In this document: piece after piece, positions 18,583 through 27,154 of the stretch
How the letters are laid out: every line of letters begins with the position of its first letter
Position numbering within the stretch: the stretch's first letter is position 1
Origin: Planctomycetota bacterium
Lineage (GTDB): Bacteria; Planctomycetota; UBA1135; GCA-002748355
Length of the DNA stretch: 64,000 bases
NCBI GenBank assembly: GCA_026984035.1
Contig: JALSSW010000051.1
Span: 1 to 64,000 of the forward strand
Reading direction: 5' to 3'
The notes under the pieces: generated by a model
What the model was told of the DNA's origin: nothing
Seen by the model: only the letters and a program-made list of their open reading frames with translations
Databases searched by the model: none
Program-made: the position numbers and the translations under genes

Positions 18583-19842
18583 TCAAGAAGGCTTGTCCAG
18601 ATGAACATCCATCTGGGGATAGGGGATTGAAATCCCTTCGGCATCGAAGCGCTTTTTGACTTCTCGGGTAATATCCCAGTAAACAGCCCAGTAGTCACTT
18701 GTTTTGCACCAAGGACGCACAACAAAGTTGACAGAAGAATCAGCAAGTTCGTGCATCTTGACGACCGGAGCGGGGTCCTTCAAAACCAAGGAATGCGCCT
18801 TAACAATCTCCTCCAAGACCTTGGCGGCCTTGTCAGGGTTATCGTCGTACCCAATTCCGAAGACCATATCCACGCGACGAGTATCACTTCCTGTGATGTT
18901 CTTTATCGTTCCCCCCCAAATGGAGTTGTTCGGGATCACAAGAACTTGGTTGTCAGGGGTCTTTATGGTTGTCGAAACCAAGCTCATTGCGCTGACTCCC
19001 CCCACCGATCCAGCAACCTCAACAACATCGCCGAGATCGTAAGGGCGATAGAGGAGAATCATGATACCCGAGGCAAAGTTGCTCAAAGTACCCTGTAAAG
19101 CGAAGCCTACGATGAAGCCGACGGCTCCAATGGCTGCCAAGAGGGGTCCAATGTCGATCCCCAACATAGAGAGGGCAACAACAAGCCCAACAAAGAAGAT
19201 CAATTTTCGGACGGTATTCGTAAAAAAGTCTCGGAGTAAATCGGAGGTTCTTCCAAACTTTTTTAAGGCCCTTGCAGTCACACCCGCTGCAATCCGTCCA
19301 GCAATGGAAAAGACAAACAGGACGATAAGGAAAAGGATAATATTGATTCCCAAGGCAATACCACCCGTTTCGCTCAAAAGCCAATCTTTGGCAGTGGTGA
19401 TAAACCCCGAGGCATTACTTGTATCTAAACTCAGACCTGAAACTTCGTCCAAATACTTTTGGTAGTCTCCGGTGTCCCCCCCTTTTGCTTTATACGCTTT
19501 CAGTGCTACCTTCAGAAGAGCAACCTTGTTTGCCTTCTCGACCCCCAATTCCGCAAGGGTTTTTCTTAGGGCGTCTTTATTCGAAGCTTTTGGATTTTGA
19601 AGATCAATTTGTGTCTGACTTTCCTTCTCTACAGTCTTTTTTAACTCATTGAGCCATGCCTCGGCTTCAACCTTGAGATCATCCTTAAACATAGGCCGAA
19701 GTTTAAGTTCCAAAACTTTGGCATTTTGGATAGAGATGGTCTGGGGGCTAGGAGGAGTTTTTTGGTCCTGTGCCACAAGAGAGAAGGATAGAAAAAGAGC
19801 AAAGAGCAAGCCCTGGAGAAGGCTTTTAACGAGAGAATGCAT
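18583..19842 (-). CDS. MscS-family mechanosensitive channel with periplasmic N-terminal region
   Basis: About 419 residues. The ATG at 19842 has GGAG nine bases upstream and opens a signal peptide (MHSLVKSLLQGLLFALFLSF...VAQ). Residues about 25-150 form a periplasmic helical region. Three transmembrane segments follow (IALGINIILFLIVLFVFSI; LIFFVGLVVALSML; the pore helix IGAVGFIVGFALQGTLSNFASG), the last being the TM3 signature of MscS. The beta domain (RPYDLGDVVEV, VLVIPNNSIWGGTIKNIT) and the alpha-beta C-terminal domain are intact. It should open on hypo-osmotic shock. It stands alone. Confidence 0.9.
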   Translation of the reverse strand: MHSLVKSLLQGLLFALFLSFSLVAQDQKTPPSPQTISIQNAKVLELKLRPMFKDDLKVEAEAWLNELKKTVEKESQTQIDLQNPKASNKDALRKTLAELGVEKANKVALLKVALKAYKAKGGDTGDYQKYLDEVSGLSLDTSNASGFITTAKDWLLSETGGIALGINIILFLIVLFVFSIAGRIAAGVTARALKKFGRTSDLLRDFFTNTVRKLIFFVGLVVALSMLGIDIGPLLAAIGAVGFIVGFALQGTLSNFASGIMILLYRPYDLGDVVEVAGSVGGVSAMSLVSTTIKTPDNQVLVIPNNSIWGGTIKNITGSDTRRVDMVFGIGYDDNPDKAAKVLEEIVKAHSLVLKDPAPVVKMHELADSSVNFVVRPWCKTSDYWAVYWDITREVKKRFDAEGISIPYPQMDVHLDKPS

Positions 19843-20025
19843 TGCGATGATCTCCAAGAATGGACAAAGGTCAAAACACAGTTCGTGAAATTTGGGCGAT
19901 AAGAATATGAGCGTTCCCCAAAATTTCTACTCTTAAGTGAGAAAAACTCACATCCAGGGTTCAGCCAAACATCGAGATCTTAAGGCGTCATCCATGTTTA
20001 TTCACTGGGCGGATAAGAATGCACA

Positions 20026-20406
20026 CTACCGCCCTATCAGGTGAAACGTTTCAAAAACGAATTTCCCGTCTTTGACATTCCCTTTTACTTTTGCCTTTAA
20101 ACCAGTTTTGTGACAAAAGGGCATGGGACCTAAGTTTAAATCTCCAAGGATCGGAATATATCGGCCATCGATTTCGATAAATTCGCCACACTTTCCAATG
20201 CCCTTAATCGCGCATCCACACTTCACCTTATGAACGCTCTCAGGTACATGCAGGACGTTCCCCGTCTTATCCCCCGTCGTCATTCCAACCGCTTGCTTCG
20301 TTTGCTTGGGCTGATCAGCTTCCCGGACCTTCCCCCCACAAGCAAAGAGAAGGGAGAATAGGAGATAAGCAAGCTGAGAGGATTGAAACTCTTTCTTTTT
20401 TTCCAT
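20026..20406 (-). CDS. Small Cys-containing lipoprotein (DUF6370-like)
   Basis: 126 residues. A lipoprotein signal is visible (basic start, LLFSLLFACGG). The core, residues about 60-125, has KCGCAIKGIGKCGEFIEIDG, then FCHKTGLKAKVKGNVKDGKFVFETF. This pattern of a CxC...C pair, a second Cys and a short beta-barrel with K.A.V.G.V..GKF resembles the small DUF6370 proteins of Planctomycetota and Bacteroidota. The family's function is unknown and the assignment rests on pattern only. The gene is monocistronic as far as can be seen. Confidence 0.6.
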   Translation of the reverse strand: MEKKKEFQSSQLAYLLFSLLFACGGKVREADQPKQTKQAVGMTTGDKTGNVLHVPESVHKVKCGCAIKGIGKCGEFIEIDGRYIPILGDLNLGPMPFCHKTGLKAKVKGNVKDGKFVFETFHLIGR

Positions 20407-20491
20407 GAATGAATCCCTTTTTATCTGGACTTAGCCCAAGGCCTTCATGCCCTCCCCCTACCGGAAGAAAGTTTTTGTTCCTTGATCATGA

Positions 20492-20944
20492 CTATAGCTT
20501 GGGAATCGCATCAGCAAGAGCGCAGACTTTTTGGTAGTAATCTTCCGTTTCCAATCCCAGAAGGGCGGCCCCAAAAGCTTCGGCATCCTCATGGGTCGCG
20601 ACATCTCCATAGTTGATTCTCACAAGCTGATAAGAGACCAAAAAAGGAAGAGCTTCGGGTTTGTCTTGGAAATAGGGGTGCACAAAAAGGCAAAAACCTT
20701 CACTCGGAGTCTCTCCCAGGGGAGCAGAAAACGCAAACTCACCGGGCTCGAGGGGTTCAGAGTCAAACCGAAGGATCGTTGGAAAACGTACAAGGGAAGG
20801 GTCCTTGAGGAGAGCCAGAATCTCCTCCGCCCCAATATCCCCATACCTATGCCTCGCTTCCATCGCTCGAAGAATCGCATGCTCCCTGAGGGCAAGCTTC
20901 CCATCCTCTTCGGTGGGTTGATATCGATTGTCAGACTCGCTCAT
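20492..20944 (-). CDS. Conserved-looking cytosolic protein, unknown function
   Basis: 150 residues, acidic, with no signal peptide or membrane segment. Visible pieces are a helical start (KLALREHAILRAMEARHRYG), a strand-rich middle (PTILRFDSEPLEPGEFAF) and a C-terminal helix (DYYQKVCALADAIP). I do not recognise the family. AGGA abuts the ATG at 20944 with almost no spacing, which is unusual. An 11-codon frame on the same strand (about 20961-20927) with GAGAGG ahead of it overlaps this start and could couple translation. The structured intergenic element at 20995-21131 lies just upstream on the same strand. Confidence 0.55.
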   Translation of the reverse strand: MSESDNRYQPTEEDGKLALREHAILRAMEARHRYGDIGAEEILALLKDPSLVRFPTILRFDSEPLEPGEFAFSAPLGETPSEGFCLFVHPYFQDKPEALPFLVSYQLVRINYGDVATHEDAEAFGAALLGLETEDYYQKVCALADAIPKL

Positions 20945-20994
20945 TCCTGAAAACTACCTTAGTCATCCTCTCGCGTTCTCTGAAGAGTATTTTG

Positions 20995-21131
20995 CCCAAA
21001 GACCAGAATCTAGGAATGCTTTGGCTTTTTCCAAGCTGAAGCAATCCAAAGGGATTGACGACAGCTTGGAAAAGCCATGGGATAAAACCCATTTCCTGAG
21101 ATCTTTCATGCAAAGGCCTAGGCCTTTGCAT
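20995..21131 (-). repeat. Structured intergenic element, copy C
   Basis: Minus-strand copy of an element also found at 39120-39260 and 41908-42050. Read on the minus strand it opens with ATGCAAAGGCCTAG (from 21131), then hairpin 1 (ATGGG/CCCAT, 21077-21092), hairpin 2 whose arms are GCTTTTCCAAGCTG and CAGCTTGGAAAAAGC (21027-21073, one-base bulge, with an inner AATCC/GGATT stem), then hairpin 3 (CCAAAG/CTTTGG, about 20996-21024). The block TTTTCCAAG starts 58 bases after ATGCAAAG, against 63 in both other copies. It lies between the hao-like stop and the gene at 20944. Confidence 0.7.
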
Positions 21132-21136
21132 GAAAG
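21103..21136. repeat. Perfect 34-bp palindrome
   Basis: CTTTCATGCAAAGGCCT followed immediately by its exact reverse complement, with no spacer, centred between 21119 and 21120. It overlaps the 5' end of intergenic element copy C and lies 55 bases past the stop of the nap-hao operon. It could be a protein-binding site, a cruciform or an mRNA 3' hairpin. Confidence 0.95.
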
Positions 21137-21169
21137 GAAAACAAGCTCATGAACAAAGCGAGTTCATGA
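21136..21169 (-). terminator. Probable terminator of the nap-nrfCD-hao operon
   Basis: On the minus strand TCATGAAC (21169-21162) pairs perfectly with GTTCATGA (21154-21147) around a seven-base loop, followed by a T-rich stretch (GCTTGTTTTCC). It starts 21 bases after the stop of the octaheme gene. The tail is broken by a G, so termination may be partial. Confidence 0.55.
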
Positions 21170-21190
21170 AGCAAGGAGAAAAGGGATGCC

Positions 21191-22663
21191 TCAGTTCTTG
21201 TAACGTTTTTTGAACTCTTCCCGAGCTTTCTTCCTCCTTGCAGCCTCTTCCGGACTCATCTTGTCCAGGAACCACTGATGGTCTTTTGAGTTGAGAACCT
21301 CATCAATCTTGGCAAGCAGTTTCTTCCCGCCGGCAATCTTTTTCGGATCCCCTGAAGCGATGGCATCTTTCGCCAGCTTCTTCAAAATGGGAATGTAGTT
21401 GGCATAGAAATGCTGGGCAACCTCATAGGTCCCGTGCCAGTGCGTGTAATCGGGTCCCATCATCGAAGCGCCATGGCGTGCCCTGCGCCCCTCATGGTGC
21501 CAAATTTCAAACCAAACCCAGTCGACCTTATGGGAGAAAGGGGCCTTGTGAGGACGCAAAGGTTTTGCAAGAGCATAAAGAGCTTTTCCAGGAGCTCCGA
21601 ACTTGGTGTTGTACAGGTTCACCAATCCGTCATATTGGACATAGAAATTTTCTACCCAATTCTTGTTGTGGCAAGCACTGCAAACATCCTTCATGTTCTG
21701 CCGACGAACTTGCCAAGGCACATTCGCACTGGGCAAACCCATTTTGGCATCAGCAATTTCGGGACGAACCGAAGTAATCGGACGATTGTTCCAACTGATC
21801 CTCATACCAATGTCATGAGTCACCTTTTGGTTTTTGGTGGCGGACATATGGCAGGTAGCACAAGTCGGAGCAGCCCAATAGTCTTCACCTGCGATCCATT
21901 TCGCCGAACTCATGTTCATCTTATCTTCATTTGCGAAGAAATTGATGCCATGCTTGGACTCTTCATAGATCTCCTTTTGGGGATGATCGGGACCAAGGTG
22001 GCACTTACCACAGGTGTTCGGATGTCGCGCTTGGGCCACAGAGAAGGAATGCCTTGTATGGCAAGCATTGCAAGAACCTTGCGTACCATCCGGATTCAAG
22101 CGGCCAATCCCACTGTTGGGGTAAGTCGCTGGATCCAACTTGCCGTTGGCCAAGACCTTCACCGGGGCACCATGGCACTGCCAACACCCATTGACCGCTG
22201 CCGCGGAGACACCCATCGGAAAGGCTGGGGTTATCAACCCCTTGTTTCCCTCGACCACTTCGGCGAGGACATTGTCGAGAGAACCAAGAATCTTCCCCGC
22301 ACTCGCGTGGTGAGAATCTTGAAACTCTTTGACTTCCTGACTATGGCACCTTGAACAATCCTTAGGACTCACAATCACTGCAATCGTGTAGTCATAATGA
22401 TTGAAAGCATCCTTGTCGGATTTTTCAGCCTGATGGCATTCATAGCAGCCCACGTTCGCACGATAGTGCTTACTGCTCCCCCATTGCTGGTAGAGCCCGC
22501 GGTTCTGCTTCCTATGGCACTGGATGCACTCCTTACTCTCAGGACTGATCTGCGGCAACCCAATCGCTTGGGCCTCCAATGCGGTCGTGGTTCCAAGAAC
22601 CATGGCCGGACCAGCTAAGAGAAGCAAGCAAGCGCGCCTCAATGCGGCGATCGATCGAAGCAT
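21191..22663 (-). CDS. hao: Octaheme cytochrome c, hydroxylamine oxidoreductase (HAO)-like
   Basis: 490 residues with an N-terminal signal peptide (hydrophobic 9-31, cleavage near ALEAQA) for export to the periplasm. Eight CxxCH motifs are at about residues 46, 73, 103, 160, 198, 218, 268 and 328, the number and spread of HAO-family octaheme proteins. The region GPDYTHWHGTYEVAQ (about 403-417) is a family signature near the C-terminal helical bundle. There is no C-terminal membrane helix. HAO proteins oxidise hydroxylamine (to NO), whereas close relatives in nitrate ammonifiers reduce nitrite to ammonium. Lying last in an operon with napDAGH and nrfCD, the reductive role is favoured here. Direction depends on whether a tyrosine crosslinks to haem 4, which needs alignment. 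Confidence 0.88.
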   Translation of the reverse strand: MLRSIAALRRACLLLLAGPAMVLGTTTALEAQAIGLPQISPESKECIQCHRKQNRGLYQQWGSSKHYRANVGCYECHQAEKSDKDAFNHYDYTIAVIVSPKDCSRCHSQEVKEFQDSHHASAGKILGSLDNVLAEVVEGNKGLITPAFPMGVSAAAVNGCWQCHGAPVKVLANGKLDPATYPNSGIGRLNPDGTQGSCNACHTRHSFSVAQARHPNTCGKCHLGPDHPQKEIYEESKHGINFFANEDKMNMSSAKWIAGEDYWAAPTCATCHMSATKNQKVTHDIGMRISWNNRPITSVRPEIADAKMGLPSANVPWQVRRQNMKDVCSACHNKNWVENFYVQYDGLVNLYNTKFGAPGKALYALAKPLRPHKAPFSHKVDWVWFEIWHHEGRRARHGASMMGPDYTHWHGTYEVAQHFYANYIPILKKLAKDAIASGDPKKIAGGKKLLAKIDEVLNSKDHQWFLDKMSPEEAARRKKAREEFKKRYKN

Positions 22664-22675
22664 CGAACCTACTCC

Positions 22676-23920
22676 TTAGTTAAAGGTTTTGGTGGAAAAG
22701 GCGTTTGGCAATTCAGCCGGATGGACCGAATCAATTGTCAAGCGCCCGGAAAGTACAGGAATCGTGATCCTTACCAGGATCGTAAAAACCAGAAGACCAA
22801 AGGCCCATATCCCAAGGCTGACCAAGATCTCATTCGTCGTTGGCTTGTATTCCACCATCTCTCCCAGGGGGCTGGGAATGAAAGCGGGAACGATCAAACC
22901 CATCCCTTTTTCAATCCAGATCCCGACAATCATTAAGGCACAGGAAAGATTGAGCCATTTCAGAGATTTGGAAATGGGAAAGAATAGAAGGACAAGGGCA
23001 AGGGAGTTCATCCCAATAGCCGTCCAAATCCAGGGAACAAGAGCATGTTTTCCCGCAAGTCCGAAGAACAGGTATTGGGCAGAGGCAGAGTGTTCGGCCT
23101 GGGTATAGAACTCAGTAAACATCTCGGAACCTAAGAGAAACATGTTAATCGACAAGGCTACCGTGATGATCTTCCGCAGCATCTGAAGAGCACCGTCGGG
23201 GACTTTGTAATCGGAGAAACGACGAATGACCTGCAAGGCCAAAACCAAAAAGGCCGGTCCCGCAGAAAAGGCAGATGCTAAGAAACGTGGGGCAAGAACA
23301 GCGGAATTCCAAAGAGGCCGACTCCCCAAACCGCTATAGAGAAAGGCCGTTACTGTGTGGATAGAAATGGCCCAAAAAATCGCAACAAAGACAAAGGGTA
23401 TATAGAACCATTTCCCCGGTCGAGTTCTCCGGTAGGCACAATAGATCAGGTAACCGCAGATATGGAGGTTCAAAAGAAGGTAACCATTGAGAACCAACAC
23501 GTCCCAGGTCAGCATGGAGATCGGCCAATTGAACCGCAGGAATAAGTGAATGAACCGGTCGGGGCGTCCAAGATCAACGGTCACGAAAAGGAGACACATC
23601 AGGATTGAGGCAACAGCGAAGAGTTCCCCAAAAATCACTAAATCGTGAAGATCCTTGTTCTTGTAGATGTAAACCGGAATCACCAGCATGACCGCAGCAG
23701 CTGCCATCCCCACTAGATAGGTAAAGTTGGCGATATAAAGCCCCCATGAAACCTGGTCTGTCATCCCCGTAGTCTGTAAACCATGGACAAGCTGTTGCGA
23801 ATAAGCGTTGAGACCAAAAAGGGCCACCACGCTCAAAAGGAACATCCAAAGGTAGTAACGCCAATCTCCGACAAAGCTGATTCGGAAACAACGTCGCAAA
23901 AAACGGAGATAGTCTTTCAT
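22676..23920 (-). CDS. nrfD: NrfD/PsrC-family quinol-oxidising membrane subunit
   Basis: 414 residues with nine to ten transmembrane segments, typical of the NrfD/PsrC/DsrP family (MKDYLRFLRRC, WGLYIANFTYLVGMAAAAVML, VDLGRPDRFIHL, GPAFLVLALQVI). The VDLGRPDR motif in the loop after TM4 is a family mark. These subunits oxidise menaquinol or ubiquinol and pass electrons to a partner Fe-S protein without haem. Here the partner is the NrfC-like protein 12 bases upstream. The octaheme gene starts 12 bases downstream, pointing to electron delivery towards it. Confidence 0.92.
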   Translation of the reverse strand: MKDYLRFLRRCFRISFVGDWRYYLWMFLLSVVALFGLNAYSQQLVHGLQTTGMTDQVSWGLYIANFTYLVGMAAAAVMLVIPVYIYKNKDLHDLVIFGELFAVASILMCLLFVTVDLGRPDRFIHLFLRFNWPISMLTWDVLVLNGYLLLNLHICGYLIYCAYRRTRPGKWFYIPFVFVAIFWAISIHTVTAFLYSGLGSRPLWNSAVLAPRFLASAFSAGPAFLVLALQVIRRFSDYKVPDGALQMLRKIITVALSINMFLLGSEMFTEFYTQAEHSASAQYLFFGLAGKHALVPWIWTAIGMNSLALVLLFFPISKSLKWLNLSCALMIVGIWIEKGMGLIVPAFIPSPLGEMVEYKPTTNEILVSLGIWAFGLLVFTILVRITIPVLSGRLTIDSVHPAELPNAFSTKTFN

Positions 23921-23932
23921 TGTGCAAGCCCC

Positions 23933-24871
23933 TCAATCACCGAAGCCATAATCTTCGTCGAAGTAATAGAAGAACCGGGGCTTGGTCCCGACCTCCTGCT
24001 TAAGGATGAAGATTCGTTTCGTCTTCAAAATTTGAACGACCTCACTATTGGGATCATTGATGTTCCCGAACTTGCGGGCCCCTACCGGGCAGACCTCCAA
24101 ACAGGCTGGGAGCTTGCCTTCACGGGTCCGATGAAGGCAAAAATGACACTTTTCCATCACCCCCTTGTGCCTTGGGCGATTGGACAGATATCCCATCTTG
24201 GGATTCAGATCTTTCTTGGGAATCTCCGGTTCGGCAAAATTGAACCGCCTTGCCCAATAAGGGCAGGCGGCTTCGCAATACCGACATCCAATACACCAGT
24301 CATAATCGATGACAACGATCCCATCGTCTTCTTTCCATGTAGCCTCAACCGGACAAACCTTGACACATGGCGGGTTATCACACTGATGGCACTGCACAGG
24401 CATATAGAAATGGTCCTTTGAAGGAACCTTTTTATCTCCATAGTGATGATTGCTGTGTTCGAGATTGACACTTCCGCGGGGCATCTCAAGAACACGGATA
24501 TACTGAATTTCCGGACTCCGACTCTGGTTGTTCTCGGCCACACAAGCATGCACACATTTGCGGCAACCAATACAGCGACCCAAATTCAGGAGGTAGGTAA
24601 ACTCCACCCCATCCATGGGCTTCACGTCCTTAAGCTCGGGCCTAAGGTCGTAACGCTCCTCCACTTCCTTGCTGATCCGTTCAATGACTTGGTCGATTTC
24701 CTTCGGACTCATTTCCTTGTAGTGCTTCTGTAAGAAATGGTCGACCGTCATCTCACTGAGGTCTAAATCCTTGAGGGGAGTCAGCGCTGCTGCCACTGCG
24801 GCCATCCCTCCCGCCGCTCCAAGGCTTCCACGCAGGAAGCTTCTTCGGTTCATTTTTTGTTCGCCGCTCAT
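23933..24871 (-). CDS. nrfC: NrfC-like Tat-exported four-cluster ferredoxin
   Basis: 312 residues. A twin-arginine signal (NRRSFLRGSLGAAGGMAA) sends it folded to the periplasm. Four Cys groups for [4Fe-4S] clusters are visible: CIGCRKCVHAC; CHQCDNPPCVKVCP; CIGCRYCEAACPYWARRF; and CHFCLHRTREGKLPACLEVCP. This is the DsrO/NrfC/PsrB layout. The ATG at 24871 overlaps the stop of the tetraheme gene (ATGA), with AAGGAG inside that gene's end. It should dock on NrfD and hand electrons to the multihaem cytochromes. Confidence 0.92.
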   Translation of the reverse strand: MSGEQKMNRRSFLRGSLGAAGGMAAVAAALTPLKDLDLSEMTVDHFLQKHYKEMSPKEIDQVIERISKEVEERYDLRPELKDVKPMDGVEFTYLLNLGRCIGCRKCVHACVAENNQSRSPEIQYIRVLEMPRGSVNLEHSNHHYGDKKVPSKDHFYMPVQCHQCDNPPCVKVCPVEATWKEDDGIVVIDYDWCIGCRYCEAACPYWARRFNFAEPEIPKKDLNPKMGYLSNRPRHKGVMEKCHFCLHRTREGKLPACLEVCPVGARKFGNINDPNSEVVQILKTKRIFILKQEVGTKPRFFYYFDEDYGFGD

Positions 24872-25611
24872 CGCTTCTCCTTCTTGCCTGCTTTGGGGCC
24901 AAAGCCCCCGGATCCATTTTTCTTCAAGAGATAAAGAACATCCTCGCTCTCTTCCTCCCTCGGCTCTGTTTGCTCCCCCATGCGGAGCGTGTGAGGACCC
25001 GGGAGAGGTTTCAGAGGATCCATCGCGGGATGCCTGGGTTGGTGAGGGTCATGACATTGTGTACACTTCAGACGTTTCATGGGCCCCTTTCGGGTATCCC
25101 AATATCCGTTACTCCGTCCATGACTTCCTTTGACCCAATCACGATGTATTCGGACATGACATTGGGCACAGAGATTCACCACTGCTGGGTATTCGATTTT
25201 TTCTCCCTTAAGAGAAATTAAATAGTTTCGATCTTTTTGGTCATGACAAGAGAAACAAGAAGTGTTAATAGCATGCTCCAAGATTATCTCTTTGTGCTGG
25301 AGTCGTCCTTTGATTTTAGGGGTCTCGGACTTGAATGAATTATGACAGTCGTTGCAAGTCCGGTCGAAACCATTGATATGAATCTTGGGGGGTTGGACTC
25401 CAATCATTTTTCTGCGGGGAGCTGTGCTTATTGCAGACTGATTAATTGGATATAGTTTTTTTGGGGGAAGATCAGGGGATTTCATACCCAGAAAAAACCA
25501 TGCCGCAACTCCGAGAAATAAAGGCCCTAATAGCCAGGAACCTGAGCCATATTGCAAGGGTCTCTTCTCGGGAGAATCCATCTTCGGTAATTCATTCTGT
25601 TCAGGTGCCAT
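24868..25611 (-). CDS. Membrane-anchored tetraheme cytochrome c
   Basis: 247 residues from the ATG at 25611, which has AGGAGGTG four bases upstream. One hydrophobic segment (about 26-44) is an uncleaved N-terminal anchor. Four CxxCH motifs lie at about 86, 119, 148 and 183, with free histidines (HIRDWVKGSHGR-like region, CHDPHQPRHP) as likely sixth ligands. The C-terminal 50 residues are charged and haem-free. It is not a NapC/NrfH homologue by visible motifs, though it sits where such a quinol-linked cytochrome would be expected. It probably relays electrons between NrfCD, NapGH and the soluble cytochromes. It overlaps napH by 11 bases and nrfC by 4. Confidence 0.85.
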   Translation of the reverse strand: MAPEQNELPKMDSPEKRPLQYGSGSWLLGPLFLGVAAWFFLGMKSPDLPPKKLYPINQSAISTAPRRKMIGVQPPKIHINGFDRTCNDCHNSFKSETPKIKGRLQHKEIILEHAINTSCFSCHDQKDRNYLISLKGEKIEYPAVVNLCAQCHVRIHRDWVKGSHGRSNGYWDTRKGPMKRLKCTQCHDPHQPRHPAMDPLKPLPGPHTLRMGEQTEPREEESEDVLYLLKKNGSGGFGPKAGKKEKR

Positions 25612-26539
25612 GTGCACCTCCTGAAAGGCAGGATTCGTTTTTCTTAAAGGACGATTCCCGGCAAGGTAAAGCAGGCCCCAATTCCTGGGTCAAAGGCTTA
25701 CCTTTTCCGCAGAACCCTAGTGTTAAAACTGTTTTAGGGCAAACATCGATGCATGCCCCACACCGAGTGCAACGTGAATCGGCGATACTTCCAAAACCCT
25801 TAGTCGTAAAGTTTTCCATGACCTGAATCCCCATAGGGCAATGGGTCGTGCAAAGCCCGCAAAGTGTCTTTCCCGCCCTGGATTTGGAAATACATATACG
25901 GAAAGGGGCAGCCTTCCCTAGAAGACTGTAAAACCCACCAAGGGGACAAAGCGATCGGCACCAAAACCGGGGAAGAACCCACTCCAAGATGCAAAGAATA
26001 AGGAGAACAAGAAGCCCCCCCCAAACTCCAAAAACGATTCCCCATCCAAGAAAATTAATGGGTGAGAATGTCTGAAAAAGGGGAAATCCAGCGAAGAGAC
26101 TGAAGGACAGAACAAAGAGAAGGAGAGGGAAACGCAAGCCATCTGGAGGTTCCAAAAGGGGTAACCCTTTTCTGCCCTTAAGGTGTATGCGGTGCCGAAC
26201 CTTTCGACTCAAGGTTTCATTCAAATCCAGGACAAAGCCTAGGGGACAAATCCACCCACAGAACACAGGCCCAAGAAGCAAAGCAAGAAGGACGAGCAAT
26301 CCCGCCCCAATCCAAATCAAGGGTTTTGTCACACCTCCGGCAAGAAGGACCTCCAACGAAGCCAAGGGATCGGTGAAAGGAACAATCCCAAAAATTCTTG
26401 TTCCGGTCGTCCCCCCTCGGAACCAGGAAATCCAATCTAAAGCCCCAAGAACAAGCAAAACCAAGAACAGAAAAGCCGTGGTCCGCCGCAAAATAGTATG
26501 GATCTTCAGATGTTTCCTCTTTGGGCTCTTGGCGTTCAT
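25601..26539 (-). CDS. napH: NapH-like membrane ferredoxin
   Basis: 312 residues with about four to five membrane segments. Two CxxxCPLG motifs (CGWICPLGFVLD and CRSLCPLGGFYS) face the cytoplasm, as in NapH, and two [4Fe-4S] sites near the C-terminus read CGLCTTHCPMG and CTRCGACIDVCP. NapH with NapG oxidises quinol and passes electrons towards NapA/NapB. It begins two bases after the napG stop. Confidence 0.93.
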   Translation of the reverse strand: MNAKSPKRKHLKIHTILRRTTAFLFLVLLVLGALDWISWFRGGTTGTRIFGIVPFTDPLASLEVLLAGGVTKPLIWIGAGLLVLLALLLGPVFCGWICPLGFVLDLNETLSRKVRHRIHLKGRKGLPLLEPPDGLRFPLLLFVLSFSLFAGFPLFQTFSPINFLGWGIVFGVWGGLLVLLILCILEWVLPRFWCRSLCPLGGFYSLLGKAAPFRICISKSRAGKTLCGLCTTHCPMGIQVMENFTTKGFGSIADSRCTRCGACIDVCPKTVLTLGFCGKGKPLTQELGPALPCRESSFKKNESCLSGGAHGT

Positions 26540-26541
26540 CC

Positions 26542-27129
26542 TTAACCAACTCCCTCATTCGAATTCGCGGGACGAACAACGATGGAACTCTTTTCTGTAA
26601 TGCACGCTTCCTCACAGATCCCGCAACCCACACAAGCTTTTGGATCTATGGTTGGCCGCATGCGTTTGTCATAGACAAGTGCCGTTCCCTGAAAGGGGCA
26701 AACGCGCCAACAAACCCGGCAGGTCACTCCATTGAAGGCAAAACAAGTTTTGTGATTGATAACAGCTGTCCCCATTCGAACCTTGGAACGGTCCTCAACT
26801 GGCTCCAGTGCTCCTGAAGGACAAGCTCCAATGCATTTGAGTTCGTCCTCATTTGTGCAGAGGTAGCAGGGAACTTTCCTGGCCTCAACATGGGGGGTTC
26901 CCATCGCAAGCCCGCCCCCAAGACCAAACAACTTAAGGCTGTCATAGGGGCAGGCTTCGACACATTGGCCGCAACGAATACATGTGGCGAGGAATTCCTT
27001 TCCTTCCCTCGCTCCTGGAGGACGCAAAGCGACGGGACCACTCCCGGAAAGCAGAGAGCTTATGAACCCTGAGCTTCCTCCCAAGAGAAGGCCGCAACCC
27101 CCTAAAAATTTTCGTCGGCTGATGTTCAT
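26542..27129 (-). CDS. napG: NapG-like Tat-exported ferredoxin
   Basis: 195 residues. A twin-arginine signal (SRRKFLGGCGLLLGG) is followed by four cluster motifs: CIRCGQCVEACP; CYLCTNEDELKCIGACP; CFAFNGVTCRVCWRVCP (with a loop between the first two Cys); and CVGCGICEEACI. The GTPHVEARKVPCYLC segment is typical of NapG. It is periplasmic, working with NapH to bring electrons from the quinol pool to the nitrate reductase. It is slightly shorter than the usual 230 residues. Confidence 0.92.
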   Translation of the reverse strand: MNISRRKFLGGCGLLLGGSSGFISSLLSGSGPVALRPPGAREGKEFLATCIRCGQCVEACPYDSLKLFGLGGGLAMGTPHVEARKVPCYLCTNEDELKCIGACPSGALEPVEDRSKVRMGTAVINHKTCFAFNGVTCRVCWRVCPFQGTALVYDKRMRPTIDPKACVGCGICEEACITEKSSIVVRPANSNEGVG

Positions 27130-27154
27130 TCTTCAAATGGGATCCGGGGAAGGA

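Noticed and set aside
18411-18659. 82-codon plus-strand frame with a ribosome-site-like GAGCGAGG
   Set aside because: Its last quarter lies antisense in mscS and the peptide has no recognisable feature.
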